A stretch of DNA of 64,000 nt from Bacteroides sp. (lineage in GTDB: Bacteria; Bacteroidota; Bacteroidia; Bacteroidales; Muribaculaceae), in assembly GCA_014802105.1 (NCBI GenBank), contig JAAVCX010000028.1, positions 1-64,000 of the forward strand, given 5' to 3'. The position numbers were made by a program, and so were the translations under genes. Of this stretch, positions 1 to 9,286 are shown one piece after another. Position 1 is the first letter of the stretch. Each line of letters begins with the position of its first letter. The notes below the pieces were generated by a model, which was not told where the DNA came from, made no database searches, and saw nothing but the letters and a program-made list of their open reading frames with translations.

Positions 1-710
1 CCCCACACGGCTGCTATCCACATCTGAGGCTTCTTGAAAATCTGAAGGAGATTGTTGCCCACTACCTTGAATGGATTTTTGGTCACAGGTACCGGCTCGG
101 GATTACGCATGAAGATGAAGGCCAGAACCACGAGTGCCACTCCGAAAAATCCCAGGTAGATGAACAGGCGCTCGTAAGTGATATGTTTGAGTACTGCTTC
201 GATGACAGGCTGCTGCACGGCCGATCCGACCGACGAGAGGGTCTGGACATAGCCGAACATTGTGCCGTAGGCCGCCATGCCAAACCACACTCCGCCGATA
301 TAGCCGGCTCCGACGAAACCGCAGCATGCTCCCAATGCCATGAGCACCTGAGCCAACAGTATCATGGAGTAGGAGGTGGCTAAACCATAGAGAAACACAC
401 CTGCCGTGACAAAGATAAAGGCCGGAATCATCACGCGCCTCGACCCGAAACAGTCGAGAAAGGCTCCGCCGAAGAACTGGAAGATGGCAAACGCCCAGGT
501 ATACGTAGCGGCTATCATGGTGAGATGGCCAAGGTCGAGATTGAGGGTCTTCTGTATATCCCCCTGCACGTCTGAGAACATGGTCTGGATATTGAACAGG
601 TAGATCACGAAAACCGTGGCGAGGATCCAGACTGTCCAGGCCATAGGGCCTCCGAGGCGATAGCGGCCGCTCTGAGGCAGCTTGCTTGCCGGAATGTTGT
701 TAGTTGCCAT
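1..710 (-). CDS. MFS transporter, C-terminus cut off by window edge
   Basis: The reading frame runs on the minus strand from an ATG at 708-710 to the window edge, so only about 236 N-terminal residues are present. The product has a short polar N-terminus followed by several hydrophobic segments. A glycine-rich stretch (GFVGAGYIGG) and a short GSRR turn between helices fit a major facilitator superfamily transporter of the inner membrane. It lies 94 bp downstream of guanine deaminase on the same strand, so the two are probably co-transcribed and a purine or related substrate is possible. That substrate is inferred from context only. No family-specific substrate motif was recognised. Confidence 0.75.
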   Translation of the reverse strand, partial: MATNNIPASKLPQSGRYRLGGPMAWTVWILATVFVIYLFNIQTMFSDVQGDIQKTLNLDLGHLTMIAATYTWAFAIFQFFGGAFLDCFGSRRVMIPAFIFVTAGVFLYGLATSYSMILLAQVLMALGACCGFVGAGYIGGVWFGMAAYGTMFGYVQTLSSVGSAVQQPVIEAVLKHITYERLFIYLGFFGVALVVLAFIFMRNPEPVPVTKNPFKVVGNNLLQIFKKPQMWIAAVW

Positions 711-804
711 AAAAATGGATGTTAGAAAGTGAGGAGTAAATGGCGGGGGTGTGCCGGTGAGCAGGAGCTCTTTCCGACACAAACCCCTTTGTCAGCCGAG
801 TGAC

Positions 805-2214
805 TTATTTTTCAGAGATTTTCGTGTCGGGGATTTCCGAGGCATACAAGTGGGAGGGGGTGCGTGAACGGTCATATACCTTCTTGCCGGCCACATATGT
901 GGCGAGATTGACATTGTTGAGCCCCAGGGTCATGACGACAAAGAGCTTCTCGAAAAGATCATCGCTGAACTTCATGCGCCAGGCGGCAAATTCCGAGGGC
1001 TTGAGATCGACAACGGCTATATCGGCTTCGTAGCCCGGAGCGATGCTGCCGATAGTGTTCTCGAGATGCAGGGCCTCGGCCCCTCCGCGGGTGGCCAGAT
1101 AGAAACTCTTGATGGCGGTGAGATTTTTCATCTGCAACATCGCTACCTTATAAGCCTCATTGAGCTGGCGGGGTATCGAGAAATTGGTGCCTCCGCCCAC
1201 ATCGGTACCCATTCCCACTCTCACGGGGCGTGTGGGATTTTTGGCTTCCCAGTATTTAAACTCGCCGTCGCCCAGGAAGAGGTTGGAGCTGGGACAGTGG
1301 GCCACTCCACATTCACAGCGGTGGAGCTCCTGCCATTCCTCCTCGCGCACTATGCAGCAGTGGGCCATGACAGAGCGGCGTCCCACCAGGCCGAAATGCT
1401 TGTAGACCTCGGTGTAGTTGGGCTGGTCGGGAAACAGTTGGGTCACCCAGTCGATCTCGCTCTGCACTTCGTCGAGATGGGTGTGCATGTAGACACCCTG
1501 GTCGATGTAGCGCTGATAGAGTTCGCCGGCGAGCTGCAGTTGCTCAGGGGTCGAGGTGGGAGCGAAACGCGGGATTATCGCATAGAGCTGGCGACCGCGA
1601 TGGTGCCATTTCTTGAGCAATTTCTCGGTCAGCAGGATAGACTCCTCGGCACTCTCGTCCTTGAGCGAGTCGGGCAGATTGCGGTCCTGGAGCACTTTTC
1701 CCGAAATCATGCGGGTGTTGTAGCGTTCCGATTCCTCAAAAAAGGCGTCTACCGAGGTGGCGAAAGTGGTAGCGAAGACGTTGGCCGTGGTAGTGCCCTG
1801 CTCGAGCAACTGGCGGAAGAACATCCTGGCCACTTCGTCGGCGAAAGCCTTGTCCTTAAACTTGGCCTCGGTAGGGAAAGTGTATTCATTGAGCCATTGC
1901 AGCAGGGTGTCGCCAAACGATCCTATCATCGGCGACTGGACATAATGGACGTGACAGTCGATGAAGCCCGGCATGATCACCGCGTCAGTGTAGGTGTCGA
2001 TATCCTTGAGCTGTGGATAAAGCTTGGCCACGGCTGTGTAGTCTCCTACATTGATGATATGGCCGTCCTGCATCACTATCAGGCCGTCGGGATAATAGTC
2101 GTAACACTCTTTCTCATTATTGAGAAACGGATCGGCCTTGAAAGTGAGTACCTGACCTCTGATTCCTTTCAGAGCGGTGCCGTCGGGGTTGACGGGAAGA
2201 GGAGTGGTTGCCAT
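805..2214 (-). CDS. guaD: Guanine deaminase (amidohydrolase family)
   Basis: This 469-residue amidohydrolase would hydrolyse guanine to xanthine and ammonia in purine salvage or catabolism. The metal-binding HVH motif is at residues 88-90 after PGFID. It is followed by the QWLNEYTFP segment typical of guanine deaminases, HTHLDE at 244-249, a conserved His at 285 and the TDVGGG motif near 337-342. Its length matches the family (about 450 residues). The downstream MFS gene on the same strand may supply substrate. A long frame on the opposite strand (1066-2229) is an antisense shadow of this gene. Confidence 0.92.
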   Translation of the reverse strand: MATTPLPVNPDGTALKGIRGQVLTFKADPFLNNEKECYDYYPDGLIVMQDGHIINVGDYTAVAKLYPQLKDIDTYTDAVIMPGFIDCHVHYVQSPMIGSFGDTLLQWLNEYTFPTEAKFKDKAFADEVARMFFRQLLEQGTTTANVFATTFATSVDAFFEESERYNTRMISGKVLQDRNLPDSLKDESAEESILLTEKLLKKWHHRGRQLYAIIPRFAPTSTPEQLQLAGELYQRYIDQGVYMHTHLDEVQSEIDWVTQLFPDQPNYTEVYKHFGLVGRRSVMAHCCIVREEEWQELHRCECGVAHCPSSNLFLGDGEFKYWEAKNPTRPVRVGMGTDVGGGTNFSIPRQLNEAYKVAMLQMKNLTAIKSFYLATRGGAEALHLENTIGSIAPGYEADIAVVDLKPSEFAAWRMKFSDDLFEKLFVVMTLGLNNVNLATYVAGKKVYDRSRTPSHLYASEIPDTKISEK

Positions 2215-2402
2215 AGGCGGGAAGTATAAGTTGTGAATAAACAGAATTGGCAGTGAGGGATATACTTTTAAAACATATAGGTTTGCCGAAAGTTTGAACA
2301 GTGCTAAATATTTGGTAAATAATGTTCATCAGGCGATAGAGAGGCCGTTGAGCCGGATTGACGTTTCGGATACAATAGGAGCTGAAGGCATCTCGCAGGC
2401 GC

Positions 2403-2441
2403 AAAAAAAAGAGTCTCCGGGGCTTGAGTGCCCGGAGACTC
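2403..2441 (-). terminator. Intrinsic terminator of the OmpA-family gene
   Basis: An 11-bp perfect stem (GAGTCTCCGGG at 2411-2421 with CCCGGAGACTC at 2431-2441) has a 9-nt loop. Reading on the minus strand it is followed by eight T residues (A run at 2403-2410). It lies about 70 bp past the stop codon of the OmpA-family gene. The rest of the 2215-2509 gap holds the guaD upstream region, where no clear promoter was found. Confidence 0.85.
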
Positions 2442-2509
2442 CGTTGATATTTTTTCACCCCGGCTGACCGAATGTACGGGTCAGCACAGCGGGAGAGTTG
2501 AGATCCTGA

Positions 2510-3625
2510 TTACTTGGAGGGTTCGTCAAGAGTACAGATGGCTACGCGGTTCCAGCTTTCCTCCTTGAACATGTGACCGATACCCTGGCCCTCGGCCTTG
2601 ATGCGGTCGGCCTTCACGCCATACTTCTTGATGAGGACATCCTTGACTGACTCGGCACGGTTCTTGGCGAGACGCTCGTTAAACTCGAGGTTACCGTCCT
2701 GAGAAGCGTAACCCTTGATGACTACGGTCGACTCGGGGTTGTGCTTCATATAGTCGGCGATCATCTCTACGTTGGGGAGCTGGTCGGCTGAAACCTTGCT
2801 CTGACCGATGCGGAAGAAGACGAAGCGGACGCTTGAGAAAGTAGTGTCGCTGACAACCTTGACCTGAGCGGGCTGGCTGAGAGCTGCGGCGAGCTGAGCC
2901 TCGAGAGCGGCATTGGCGGCATTGGAAGCGGCCAGATCGGCTGCGGCGGCTACTACACCGGCACGGAGCTCGTTGATACGCTCGTTGGCGAGAGCGAGTT
3001 CACCGGTGAGGTCGGGAGGACATACGGCACACTCGAAGCCGGGGCCGAAGTTATAGTTGACACCTACCATGAGGTCGAAATTGGCACGCTTGGCGTTGAA
3101 CTGCACTGCTGAACCATCGTCAGCGATACGCCAGTTTACGTCAGGCTTAAGCGAGATGCTGACATTGTCGGTCAGGGCATAGTTGAAGTTAAGACCGGCC
3201 TTGGCGTTGAGTGAGTTGTTGTCGCCGGGGCCGGCTACATACTGGTGTCCCCAGCCACCGCCTACCACGGCATCAACCCAGAACTTACGGGGAGCACACT
3301 GATAGCCACAGAATGCGTTCATGAGGTTAACGGTACCATAGAGACCTACATACTGGCTGTCAAACGCGGTTCTGGAAGAGGAGGTGTTGACGCCCCAGGC
3401 TCCCTCGACACCGACACCGAGCACAGGGGTGATCTGCTTGGCTACGTGCAGGCCATACTGGCTACGCATATTCTGGAAAAACGAATGTCCCTTGAGAGGA
3501 GTAGTGAGGCCTCCGTCTACACCTACGCTCCAGTTGGACAGGAAAGAGGGCTGTACGATAGCGTTCTGTGCGCCGGCTGCAAGTGTGATTCCGGCAAAGG
3601 CTGCTGCGAGTAATACTTTCTTCAT
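2510..3625 (-). CDS. OmpA-family outer membrane protein
   Basis: The product is about 371 residues when started at the ATG at 3623-3625. That start gives a clear signal peptide (MKKVLLAAAFAGITLAAGA). The longer frame to 3739 adds only low-complexity upstream sequence. The N-terminal part alternates in beta-barrel fashion. A central alanine-rich, probably coiled-coil segment follows a conserved CAVCPPDL stretch. The C-terminal OmpA-like peptidoglycan-binding domain contains VVIKGYASQDGN and ERLAKNRAESV. It is expected in the outer membrane, anchoring it to peptidoglycan. It is followed by its own terminator and appears monocistronic. Confidence 0.9.
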   Translation of the reverse strand: MKKVLLAAAFAGITLAAGAQNAIVQPSFLSNWSVGVDGGLTTPLKGHSFFQNMRSQYGLHVAKQITPVLGVGVEGAWGVNTSSSRTAFDSQYVGLYGTVNLMNAFCGYQCAPRKFWVDAVVGGGWGHQYVAGPGDNNSLNAKAGLNFNYALTDNVSISLKPDVNWRIADDGSAVQFNAKRANFDLMVGVNYNFGPGFECAVCPPDLTGELALANERINELRAGVVAAAADLAASNAANAALEAQLAAALSQPAQVKVVSDTTFSSVRFVFFRIGQSKVSADQLPNVEMIADYMKHNPESTVVIKGYASQDGNLEFNERLAKNRAESVKDVLIKKYGVKADRIKAEGQGIGHMFKEESWNRVAICTLDEPSK

Positions 3626-3887
3626 AGTGAAAATAATTTTGATTTTAATTTTTTTTGTTGAATACGTGGCCGGCGGTTGAAAGTGATAGAGGCCGGTCGT
3701 CGGGCCGGGAGAGCGACCTTCGGTGTTATAACGACCCAAGGTTAAAAAAGGTTGAGGGAAGATGTGATTTTTTGATAAAAATATCTCAAAAAATTATATC
3801 TTAGACGATTAAGTGACGGTGTTGATATTGTAGAAATAACATAAAGTCAAAGATGGTGAAATTTAATGTTTTAAAACATTAATTTTA

Positions 3888-3920
3888 TTTGCGTAAATCA
3901 GAAAAAGATTTGTAAATTTG
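3888..3920 (+). promoter_or_regulatory. Bacteroidota-type promoter of the xylose regulator gene
   Basis: A TTTG box at 3888-3891 and TAAATTTG at 3913-3920 are separated by 21 bp, matching the -33/-7 consensus of the primary sigma factor in Bacteroidota. Transcription would start near 3927, about 48 nt before the regulator ATG. The remainder of the 3626-3974 gap is AT-rich divergent upstream sequence. Confidence 0.7.
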
Positions 3921-3974
3921 TCAGCGTAAAAAAATCACTCGCCCCGATCGGGCTGGTGAGCAACCGCGAAATTA

Positions 3975-4685
3975 ATGACCCCCTTAGCCAATAATCATAT
4001 CTCGGTAGACTGTGTAGTGCTCGGTTTTGACGGTTCAGGCCTCAGAGTTCTGCTTGTCAAACGTGTCGGAGAGCATAGAGGCGAAGAGTACAACGACCTC
4101 AAGCTCCCGGGCAGCCTGATCTATCAGGATGAGGATCTTGACGAGGCGGCTCAGAGAGTGCTCAGAGAGTTGACGGGAATCGGAGACGTGGCTCTGCAAC
4201 AGTTCAAAGCCTTCGGCTCCAAGGATCGCACACGTAATCTGCGCGACGTGATCTGGCTTGAGCGGGCCCAGCAGGCCCATGTGGAGCGCATCGTCACTGT
4301 CGGCTACCTGGCTGTGGTGAAACTCGATGCCGCCATGATGAGAGTGGTCAACCGCGAGAACGCCCTCTGGCACCCGATCGACTCGCTCGGCACTCTGGCT
4401 TTTGACCATAATATCATAGTCGACGAGGCTCTCAAGGCTCTCAGGCGTGAGGTCGATGTCAACAAGGCTACCATCTTTGACCTGCTTCCGCGCAAGTTCA
4501 CCGCCCTGCAACTCCGACAGTTGACCGAGATTATCTATGGTAAGCCCATCGATGTGCGCAACTTCCATAAGAAGATCGCCCAGATGCCCTACGTGGTGCC
4601 GCTCGAGGAACGCGAGCGGGGTGTGGCCCATCGCGCGGCTCGTTTTTACAAATTTGACCGTAAACTCTACAATAATTCCCGCTGA
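3975..4685 (+). CDS. xylR: Nudix-related (NrtR-type) transcriptional regulator, probable xylose-responsive XylR
   Basis: This 236-residue protein has an N-terminal Nudix fold and a C-terminal winged-helix region (residues about 155-236, including TALQLRQLTEIIYGK and NFHKKI). In the Nudix box the catalytic RExxEE element reads RVLREL and the upstream Glu is Asp, so hydrolase activity is unlikely. This is typical of family members that became sugar-sensing repressors, such as the arabinose regulator AraR of Bacteroides thetaiotaomicron. It lies about 100 bp upstream of xylB on the same strand. The xylose assignment rests on this context and on similar gene order in Bacteroides. The effector was not seen directly. 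Confidence 0.8.
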   Translation: MTPLANNHISVDCVVLGFDGSGLRVLLVKRVGEHRGEEYNDLKLPGSLIYQDEDLDEAAQRVLRELTGIGDVALQQFKAFGSKDRTRNLRDVIWLERAQQAHVERIVTVGYLAVVKLDAAMMRVVNRENALWHPIDSLGTLAFDHNIIVDEALKALRREVDVNKATIFDLLPRKFTALQLRQLTEIIYGKPIDVRNFHKKIAQMPYVVPLEERERGVAHRAARFYKFDRKLYNNSR

Positions 4686-4786
4686 TCTGTCCCCCCGCCG
4701 ACGTGGCGCCCGATTGTCCAAACCCGCTCCTGCGTCGGGACTGACAGCCGACCGTGAAAAAACCATTTACCTTTTATATATAATAT

Positions 4787-6274
4787 ATGTACCTTCTCGG
4801 ATATGATATAGGAAGCTCGTCGGTAAAAGCGAGCCTCGTCGATGCCGTCAGCGGCAAAACAGTAGCTACTGATTTCTACCCTCGCTCCGAGGCCGAGATC
4901 ATAGCTCACCGCCCGGGATGGGCCGAGCAGCACCCCGACCAGTGGTGGGAGAGCCTGCGTCAGGCCACAGCGTCGGTGCTGGCCTCGTCGGGAGTGGATC
5001 CCAAGGATATCAAAGCCATCGGTATCTCCTATCAGATGCACGGCCTCGTGATGGTCGACAAAGACCTTTGCCCTCTGCGCCACGCCATCATCTGGTGTGA
5101 CTCGCGCGGCGTCCCCTATGGAGAGAAGGCCTTCGGCGAGCTCGGCGAGGAGCAGTGTCTGAGCCACTTGCTCAACTCTCCGGGCAATTTCACGGCCACC
5201 AAGCTCGCTTGGGTCAAGGAGCATGAGCCCGAGACCTTCGAGCGTATTTATAAGATAATGCTTCCGGGCGACTATGCGGCCATGCGTCTCACAGGGCGTC
5301 TGTGTACAACCGTGTCGGGCTTGAGCGAAATGATGCTCTGGGACTTCAAGGAAAACCGTCCCGCCTCGTTCCTGCTCGACTACTTTGGCTACGGAGCCGA
5401 CATCATCCCCGAGATAGTGCCTACATTCTCTATTCAGGGCACTGTCACTGCCGAGGCTGCCGCCGAGCTCGGTCTGGCCGAGGGTATTCCCGTGAGCTAC
5501 CGTGCAGGCGACCAGCCCAACAACGCCCTGTCGCTCAATGTGTTCAATCCCGGCGAAGTGGCTTCGACAGCCGGCACTTCGGGAGTGGTCTACGGCGTGC
5601 TCGGCGAGGTCAATTATGACCCCCAGAGCCGTGTCAACACCTTTGCTCATGTCAACCACACCCACGAGGATCCCCGTCTCGGAGTGCTCCTGTGTATCAA
5701 CGGCACCGGCATCCTCAACTCCTGGAGCAAACGCAACATGGCTCCCGACACCATCACCTATCCCGGCATGAACGACCTGGCGGCCAAGGCTCCCATCGGC
5801 TCGGCCGGTGTCTCGGTAATCCCCTTTGGCAACGGAGCTGAGCGAGTGTTGCGCAACCGTGAGGTAGGATGCTCGATCCACGGTGTCAACTTCCTCACTC
5901 ACGATCGCTCCCACCTGTTGCGTGCCGAGCAGGAAGGCATCGTCTTCAGCTTCATGTATGGCATGGAAGTGATGGAACAGATGGGTATGAAGCTCAGCAA
6001 GATACATGCAGGCCACGCCAATATGTTCCTCTCGCCGCTGTTCCGCAACACTCTGGCCGGAGTGAGTGGTGCCACCATCGAGCTCTATAACACCGACGGA
6101 TCGGTCGGTGCAGCCAAGGGTGCGGGTATCGGAGCCGGTATCTATACCGACAACAACGAAGCCTTTGCCTCGCTCGAAAAGATCGAGGTTATCGAGCCAG
6201 TGGCAGCCGATGCAGGCGCCTATGCCGATGCCTACGCCCTGTGGAAAGAGCGGCTCGCGATGTGTATGAAATAA
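4787..6274 (+). CDS. xylB: Xylulokinase
   Basis: This 495-residue FGGY-family carbohydrate kinase would phosphorylate D-xylulose to xylulose 5-phosphate in the cytoplasm. The N-terminal phosphate-binding signature GYDIGSSSVKASLVD is at residues about 5-19. Substrate-binding residues fall in QMHGLVMVD and IIWCDSRG. GEVASTAGTSGVVYG near 260-275 and GSVGAAKGAGIGAG near 435-450 form the second ATP-binding half. Length is normal. It sits between the regulator and xylA in a regulator-xylB-xylA-xylE arrangement, with 49 bp to xylA. The long minus-strand frame across it is an antisense shadow. Confidence 0.95.
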   Translation: MYLLGYDIGSSSVKASLVDAVSGKTVATDFYPRSEAEIIAHRPGWAEQHPDQWWESLRQATASVLASSGVDPKDIKAIGISYQMHGLVMVDKDLCPLRHAIIWCDSRGVPYGEKAFGELGEEQCLSHLLNSPGNFTATKLAWVKEHEPETFERIYKIMLPGDYAAMRLTGRLCTTVSGLSEMMLWDFKENRPASFLLDYFGYGADIIPEIVPTFSIQGTVTAEAAAELGLAEGIPVSYRAGDQPNNALSLNVFNPGEVASTAGTSGVVYGVLGEVNYDPQSRVNTFAHVNHTHEDPRLGVLLCINGTGILNSWSKRNMAPDTITYPGMNDLAAKAPIGSAGVSVIPFGNGAERVLRNREVGCSIHGVNFLTHDRSHLLRAEQEGIVFSFMYGMEVMEQMGMKLSKIHAGHANMFLSPLFRNTLAGVSGATIELYNTDGSVGAAKGAGIGAGIYTDNNEAFASLEKIEVIEPVAADAGAYADAYALWKERLAMCMK

Positions 6275-6323
6275 AACAATTCAACAAATTCATAAATCTA
6301 ATAACTTAACACACAATCTCAAA

Positions 6324-7640
6324 ATGGCAGTAAAAGAATACTTCCCCGAGATCGGTAAGATCAAATTTGAAGGCAAGGACTCCAAGAATCCTATGGCCTA
6401 TCGTTACTATGACGCTGAGAAGCTCGTTCTCGGCAAACCCATGAAGGAATGGCTCAAGTTTGCCATGGCCTGGTGGCACACTCTCTGTGCCGAGGGTGGC
6501 GACCAGTTTGGCGGAGGTACCAAGACTTTCCCCTGGAACGAGGGTGCCGACGTGATGACCGTGGCCAAGCAGAAGGCCGACGCCGGTTTTGAAATCATGC
6601 AGAAACTCGGCATCGAGTACTTCTGTTTCCACGACACCGACCTCATCGGCGACCTCGAGGACATCGAGGGCTACGAGGCTCGCATGAAGGAGATCACCGC
6701 CTATCTCAAGGAGAAGATGGCCCAGACCGGCATCAAGAACCTCTGGGGCACAGCCAACGTCTTCGGCAACGCCCGTTATATGAACGGTGCCGCTACCAAT
6801 CCCGACTTTGACGTAGTGGCCCGCGCTGCTGTCCAGATCAAGAACGCTATCGACGCCACTATCGCTCTTGGCGGTCAGAACTATGTGTTCTGGGGTGGTC
6901 GCGAGGGCTACATGAGCCTCCTCAACACCGACCAGGCACGCGAGAAGGAACACCTGGCTACCATGCTCCGCATTGCCCGCGACTATGCACGTGCCAACGG
7001 TTTCACCGGCACTTTCCTCATCGAGCCCAAGCCCATGGAGCCCTCCAAGCACCAGTATGACGTCGACACCGAGACTGTCATCGGCTTCCTCAAGGCTCAT
7101 GGTCTTGACAAGGACTTCAAGGTAAACATTGAGGTCAACCACGCCACTCTCGCCGGCCACACCTTCGAGCACGAGCTCTGCGTAGCCGTCGACAACGGCA
7201 TGCTCGGCAGCATCGACGCTAACCGCGGCGACTATCAGAACGGCTGGGACACCGACCAGTTCCCCATCGACAACTATGAGCTCACCCAGGCCATGATGCA
7301 GATCATCCGCAACGGTGGTCTCGGCAACGGCGGTACCAACTTCGACGCCAAGACCCGTCGCAACTCCACCGACCTGGAGGACATCTTCATCGCCCACATC
7401 GCAGGTATGGACGCTATGGCCCGTGCTCTCGAGAGCGCTGCCGCCATCCTCGAGGAGTCGCCCCTGCCCAAGATGGTATCTGAGAGATATGCTTCGTTTG
7501 ACGCCGGCGAGGGCCGCAAGTTTGAGCTCGGTGAGCTCTCTCTCGAGCAGGTAGTTGCCTATGCCAAGACCCAGCCCGAGCCCGCCCAGACCTCGGGCAA
7601 GCAGGAGCTCTATGAGGCTATCCTCAACATGTACTGCTAA
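6324..7640 (+). CDS. xylA: Xylose isomerase
   Basis: This 438-residue TIM-barrel isomerase converts D-xylose to D-xylulose. The active-site motif FHDTDL lies near residues 102-107. The metal-ligand motif LIEPKPMEPSKHQYD is near 232-246, INVEVNHATLAGH near 266-277, and the C-terminal metal site lies in the region NGGTNFDAKTRR. It matches the longer class II isomerases of Bacteroidota in length. It is preceded by xylB and followed, after a strong hairpin, by the xylose symporter gene. Confidence 0.97.
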   Translation: MAVKEYFPEIGKIKFEGKDSKNPMAYRYYDAEKLVLGKPMKEWLKFAMAWWHTLCAEGGDQFGGGTKTFPWNEGADVMTVAKQKADAGFEIMQKLGIEYFCFHDTDLIGDLEDIEGYEARMKEITAYLKEKMAQTGIKNLWGTANVFGNARYMNGAATNPDFDVVARAAVQIKNAIDATIALGGQNYVFWGGREGYMSLLNTDQAREKEHLATMLRIARDYARANGFTGTFLIEPKPMEPSKHQYDVDTETVIGFLKAHGLDKDFKVNIEVNHATLAGHTFEHELCVAVDNGMLGSIDANRGDYQNGWDTDQFPIDNYELTQAMMQIIRNGGLGNGGTNFDAKTRRNSTDLEDIFIAHIAGMDAMARALESAAAILEESPLPKMVSERYASFDAGEGRKFELGELSLEQVVAYAKTQPEPAQTSGKQELYEAILNMYC

Positions 7641-7665
7641 TCGTCAGTAAACAACCTGTTTCCGT

Positions 7666-7701
7666 GAGACACGGATGCCGCCCGGGCGGTGTCCGTGTCT
7701 C
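7666..7701 (+). terminator. Strong hairpin between xylA and xylE
   Basis: A 36-nt near-perfect palindrome has a 10-bp outer stem (GAGACACGGA with TCCGTGTCTC) and an inner CCGCC/GGCGG stem. It lies 25 bp after the xylA stop and 50 bp before xylE. It is followed by a pyrimidine-rich tract without a continuous T run, so it may act as a partial terminator or as an mRNA-stabilising structure that lowers xylE expression relative to xylA. Confidence 0.6.
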
Positions 7702-7751
7702 TATACCTTTACTTTTACTTTCTACTATTTTCATCCATTTAACCCTTTACC

Positions 7752-9236
7752 ATGAATTATCCTCAACAGGGTAGTAAAGTCTATCTCTTTTCCATCGTGC
7801 TCGTAGCAGTGCTCGGCGGCCTCCTGTTTGGCTATGACACCGCCGTTATCTCGGGTGCCGAGAAGGGTCTCCAGGCTTTTTTCCTCGGAGCCAAAGACTT
7901 TGTCTACACCGATACTATCCACGGCATCACCTCGTCGAGCGCCCTGCTCGGCTGTATCCTCGGCTCGGCTCTCTCGGGCTTTTTCGCTTCATATTTCGGC
8001 CGTAAGAAATCACTTGCCATCGCCGGCGTCTTCTTCTTCCTGTCGGCTCTGGGCAGCTATTATCCCGAATTTCTCCTTTTCGAGCACGGCAATCCCACCG
8101 CTTCGCTGCTCGTCGCTTTCAATATCTACCGTATTCTCGGTGGTGTCGGTGTAGGTCTCGCTTCGGCCATCTGCCCGATGTATATAGCCGAGGTGGCTCC
8201 CTCCAACATGCGAGGTACCCTCGTGTCGTGGAACCAGTTTGCCATCATCTTCGGCCAGCTTGTAGTCTATTTCGTCAACTTCCTCATCCTCGGCGAGCAC
8301 ACTCAGCCCATCATCGAGAAGATCTCCGAGACCATCTATCAGGTTCACTCCTCCTCCGACCAGTGGACCATCCAGACCGGCTGGCGCTATATGTTTGGAT
8401 CAGAGGCTTTCGTAGCCGGTATCTTCACCATCCTCGTGTGTCTGGTGCCCGAGTCGCCCCGCTATCTTGCCCTCATCGGCAAGGACGAGAAGGCTCTCGA
8501 CGTGCTCTCCCATATCAACGGCTATGAGAAAGCCAAGGAGATCCTTCAGCAGATCAAGGAGACCACCGAGGTCAAGAGCGAGAAGCTCTTCTCGTTTGGC
8601 GTCATGGTGATCTTTGTCGGCGTGATGCTCTCGGTGTTCCAGCAGGCCGTCGGTATCAACGCCGTGCTCTACTACGCTCCCCGCATCTTTGAGTCGATGG
8701 GTATGGACAACCCCATGATGAACACCGTCTATATGGGTATCGTCAATATCACCTTCACCCTCGTGGCAGTCTTCACCGTCGAGAAGCTCGGTCGCAAGCC
8801 TCTGCTCATCTGGGGCTCGCTCGGCATGGCTCTGGGCGCCCTGGGCGTGGCTGTCAGCAACCTCGTCGATGGCGTCAACCCCATCTTCCCCGTCATCTCC
8901 ATCATGGTCTACTCGGCCTCGTTCATGTTCTCGTGGGGCCCCATCTGCTGGGTGCTCATCGCCGAGATCTTCCCCAACACCATCCGCTCGGCCGCCGTGG
9001 CTATCGCTGTGGCCTTCCAGTGGATCTTCAATTTCATCGTGTCGTCGACATTCGTGCCCATGTATAACATGAGCCTCGGCGACATGGGCGATCGCTTCGG
9101 CCACATGTTTGCCTACGCTCTCTATGGCGTGATCTGTATCATAGCCGCATGGTTCGTCTACTCGCTCGTGCCCGAGACCAAGGGCAAGACCCTCGAGGAC
9201 ATGACCAACCTCTGGCGCTCGCGCAGCCGCAAATAA
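7752..9236 (+). CDS. xylE: D-xylose:H+ symporter (MFS sugar porter)
   Basis: This 494-residue 12-helix sugar transporter of the inner membrane has the sugar-porter signatures GGLLFGYDTAVISGA near the N-terminus, GRKKSLA after helix 2, VPESPRYL before the central loop, QQAVGINAVLYYAP in helix 7, GRKPLL after helix 8 and VPETKGKTLEDM at the C-terminus. The central hydrophilic loop is extended as in XylE homologues. It ends the xylose cluster and would import xylose with protons. The family is unambiguous. Xylose specificity is inferred from adjacent xylA and xylB. Confidence 0.93.
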   Translation: MNYPQQGSKVYLFSIVLVAVLGGLLFGYDTAVISGAEKGLQAFFLGAKDFVYTDTIHGITSSSALLGCILGSALSGFFASYFGRKKSLAIAGVFFFLSALGSYYPEFLLFEHGNPTASLLVAFNIYRILGGVGVGLASAICPMYIAEVAPSNMRGTLVSWNQFAIIFGQLVVYFVNFLILGEHTQPIIEKISETIYQVHSSSDQWTIQTGWRYMFGSEAFVAGIFTILVCLVPESPRYLALIGKDEKALDVLSHINGYEKAKEILQQIKETTEVKSEKLFSFGVMVIFVGVMLSVFQQAVGINAVLYYAPRIFESMGMDNPMMNTVYMGIVNITFTLVAVFTVEKLGRKPLLIWGSLGMALGALGVAVSNLVDGVNPIFPVISIMVYSASFMFSWGPICWVLIAEIFPNTIRSAAVAIAVAFQWIFNFIVSSTFVPMYNMSLGDMGDRFGHMFAYALYGVICIIAAWFVYSLVPETKGKTLEDMTNLWRSRSRK

Positions 9237-9286
9237 TCAGTCTGATCAATCTATCCAACCAATAAACTTTCATTAATATTTTCACA

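Noticed and set aside
1066-2229. 387-codon open frame on the plus strand
   Set aside because: It lies fully antisense to guanine deaminase, which has all family motifs. The frame results from biased third-position GC.
4667-6016. 449-codon open frame on the minus strand
   Set aside because: Antisense to xylB. The His/Val/Gly-rich composition is typical of a shadow frame.
6306-7397. 363-codon open frame on the minus strand
   Set aside because: Antisense to xylA, with no recognisable domain.
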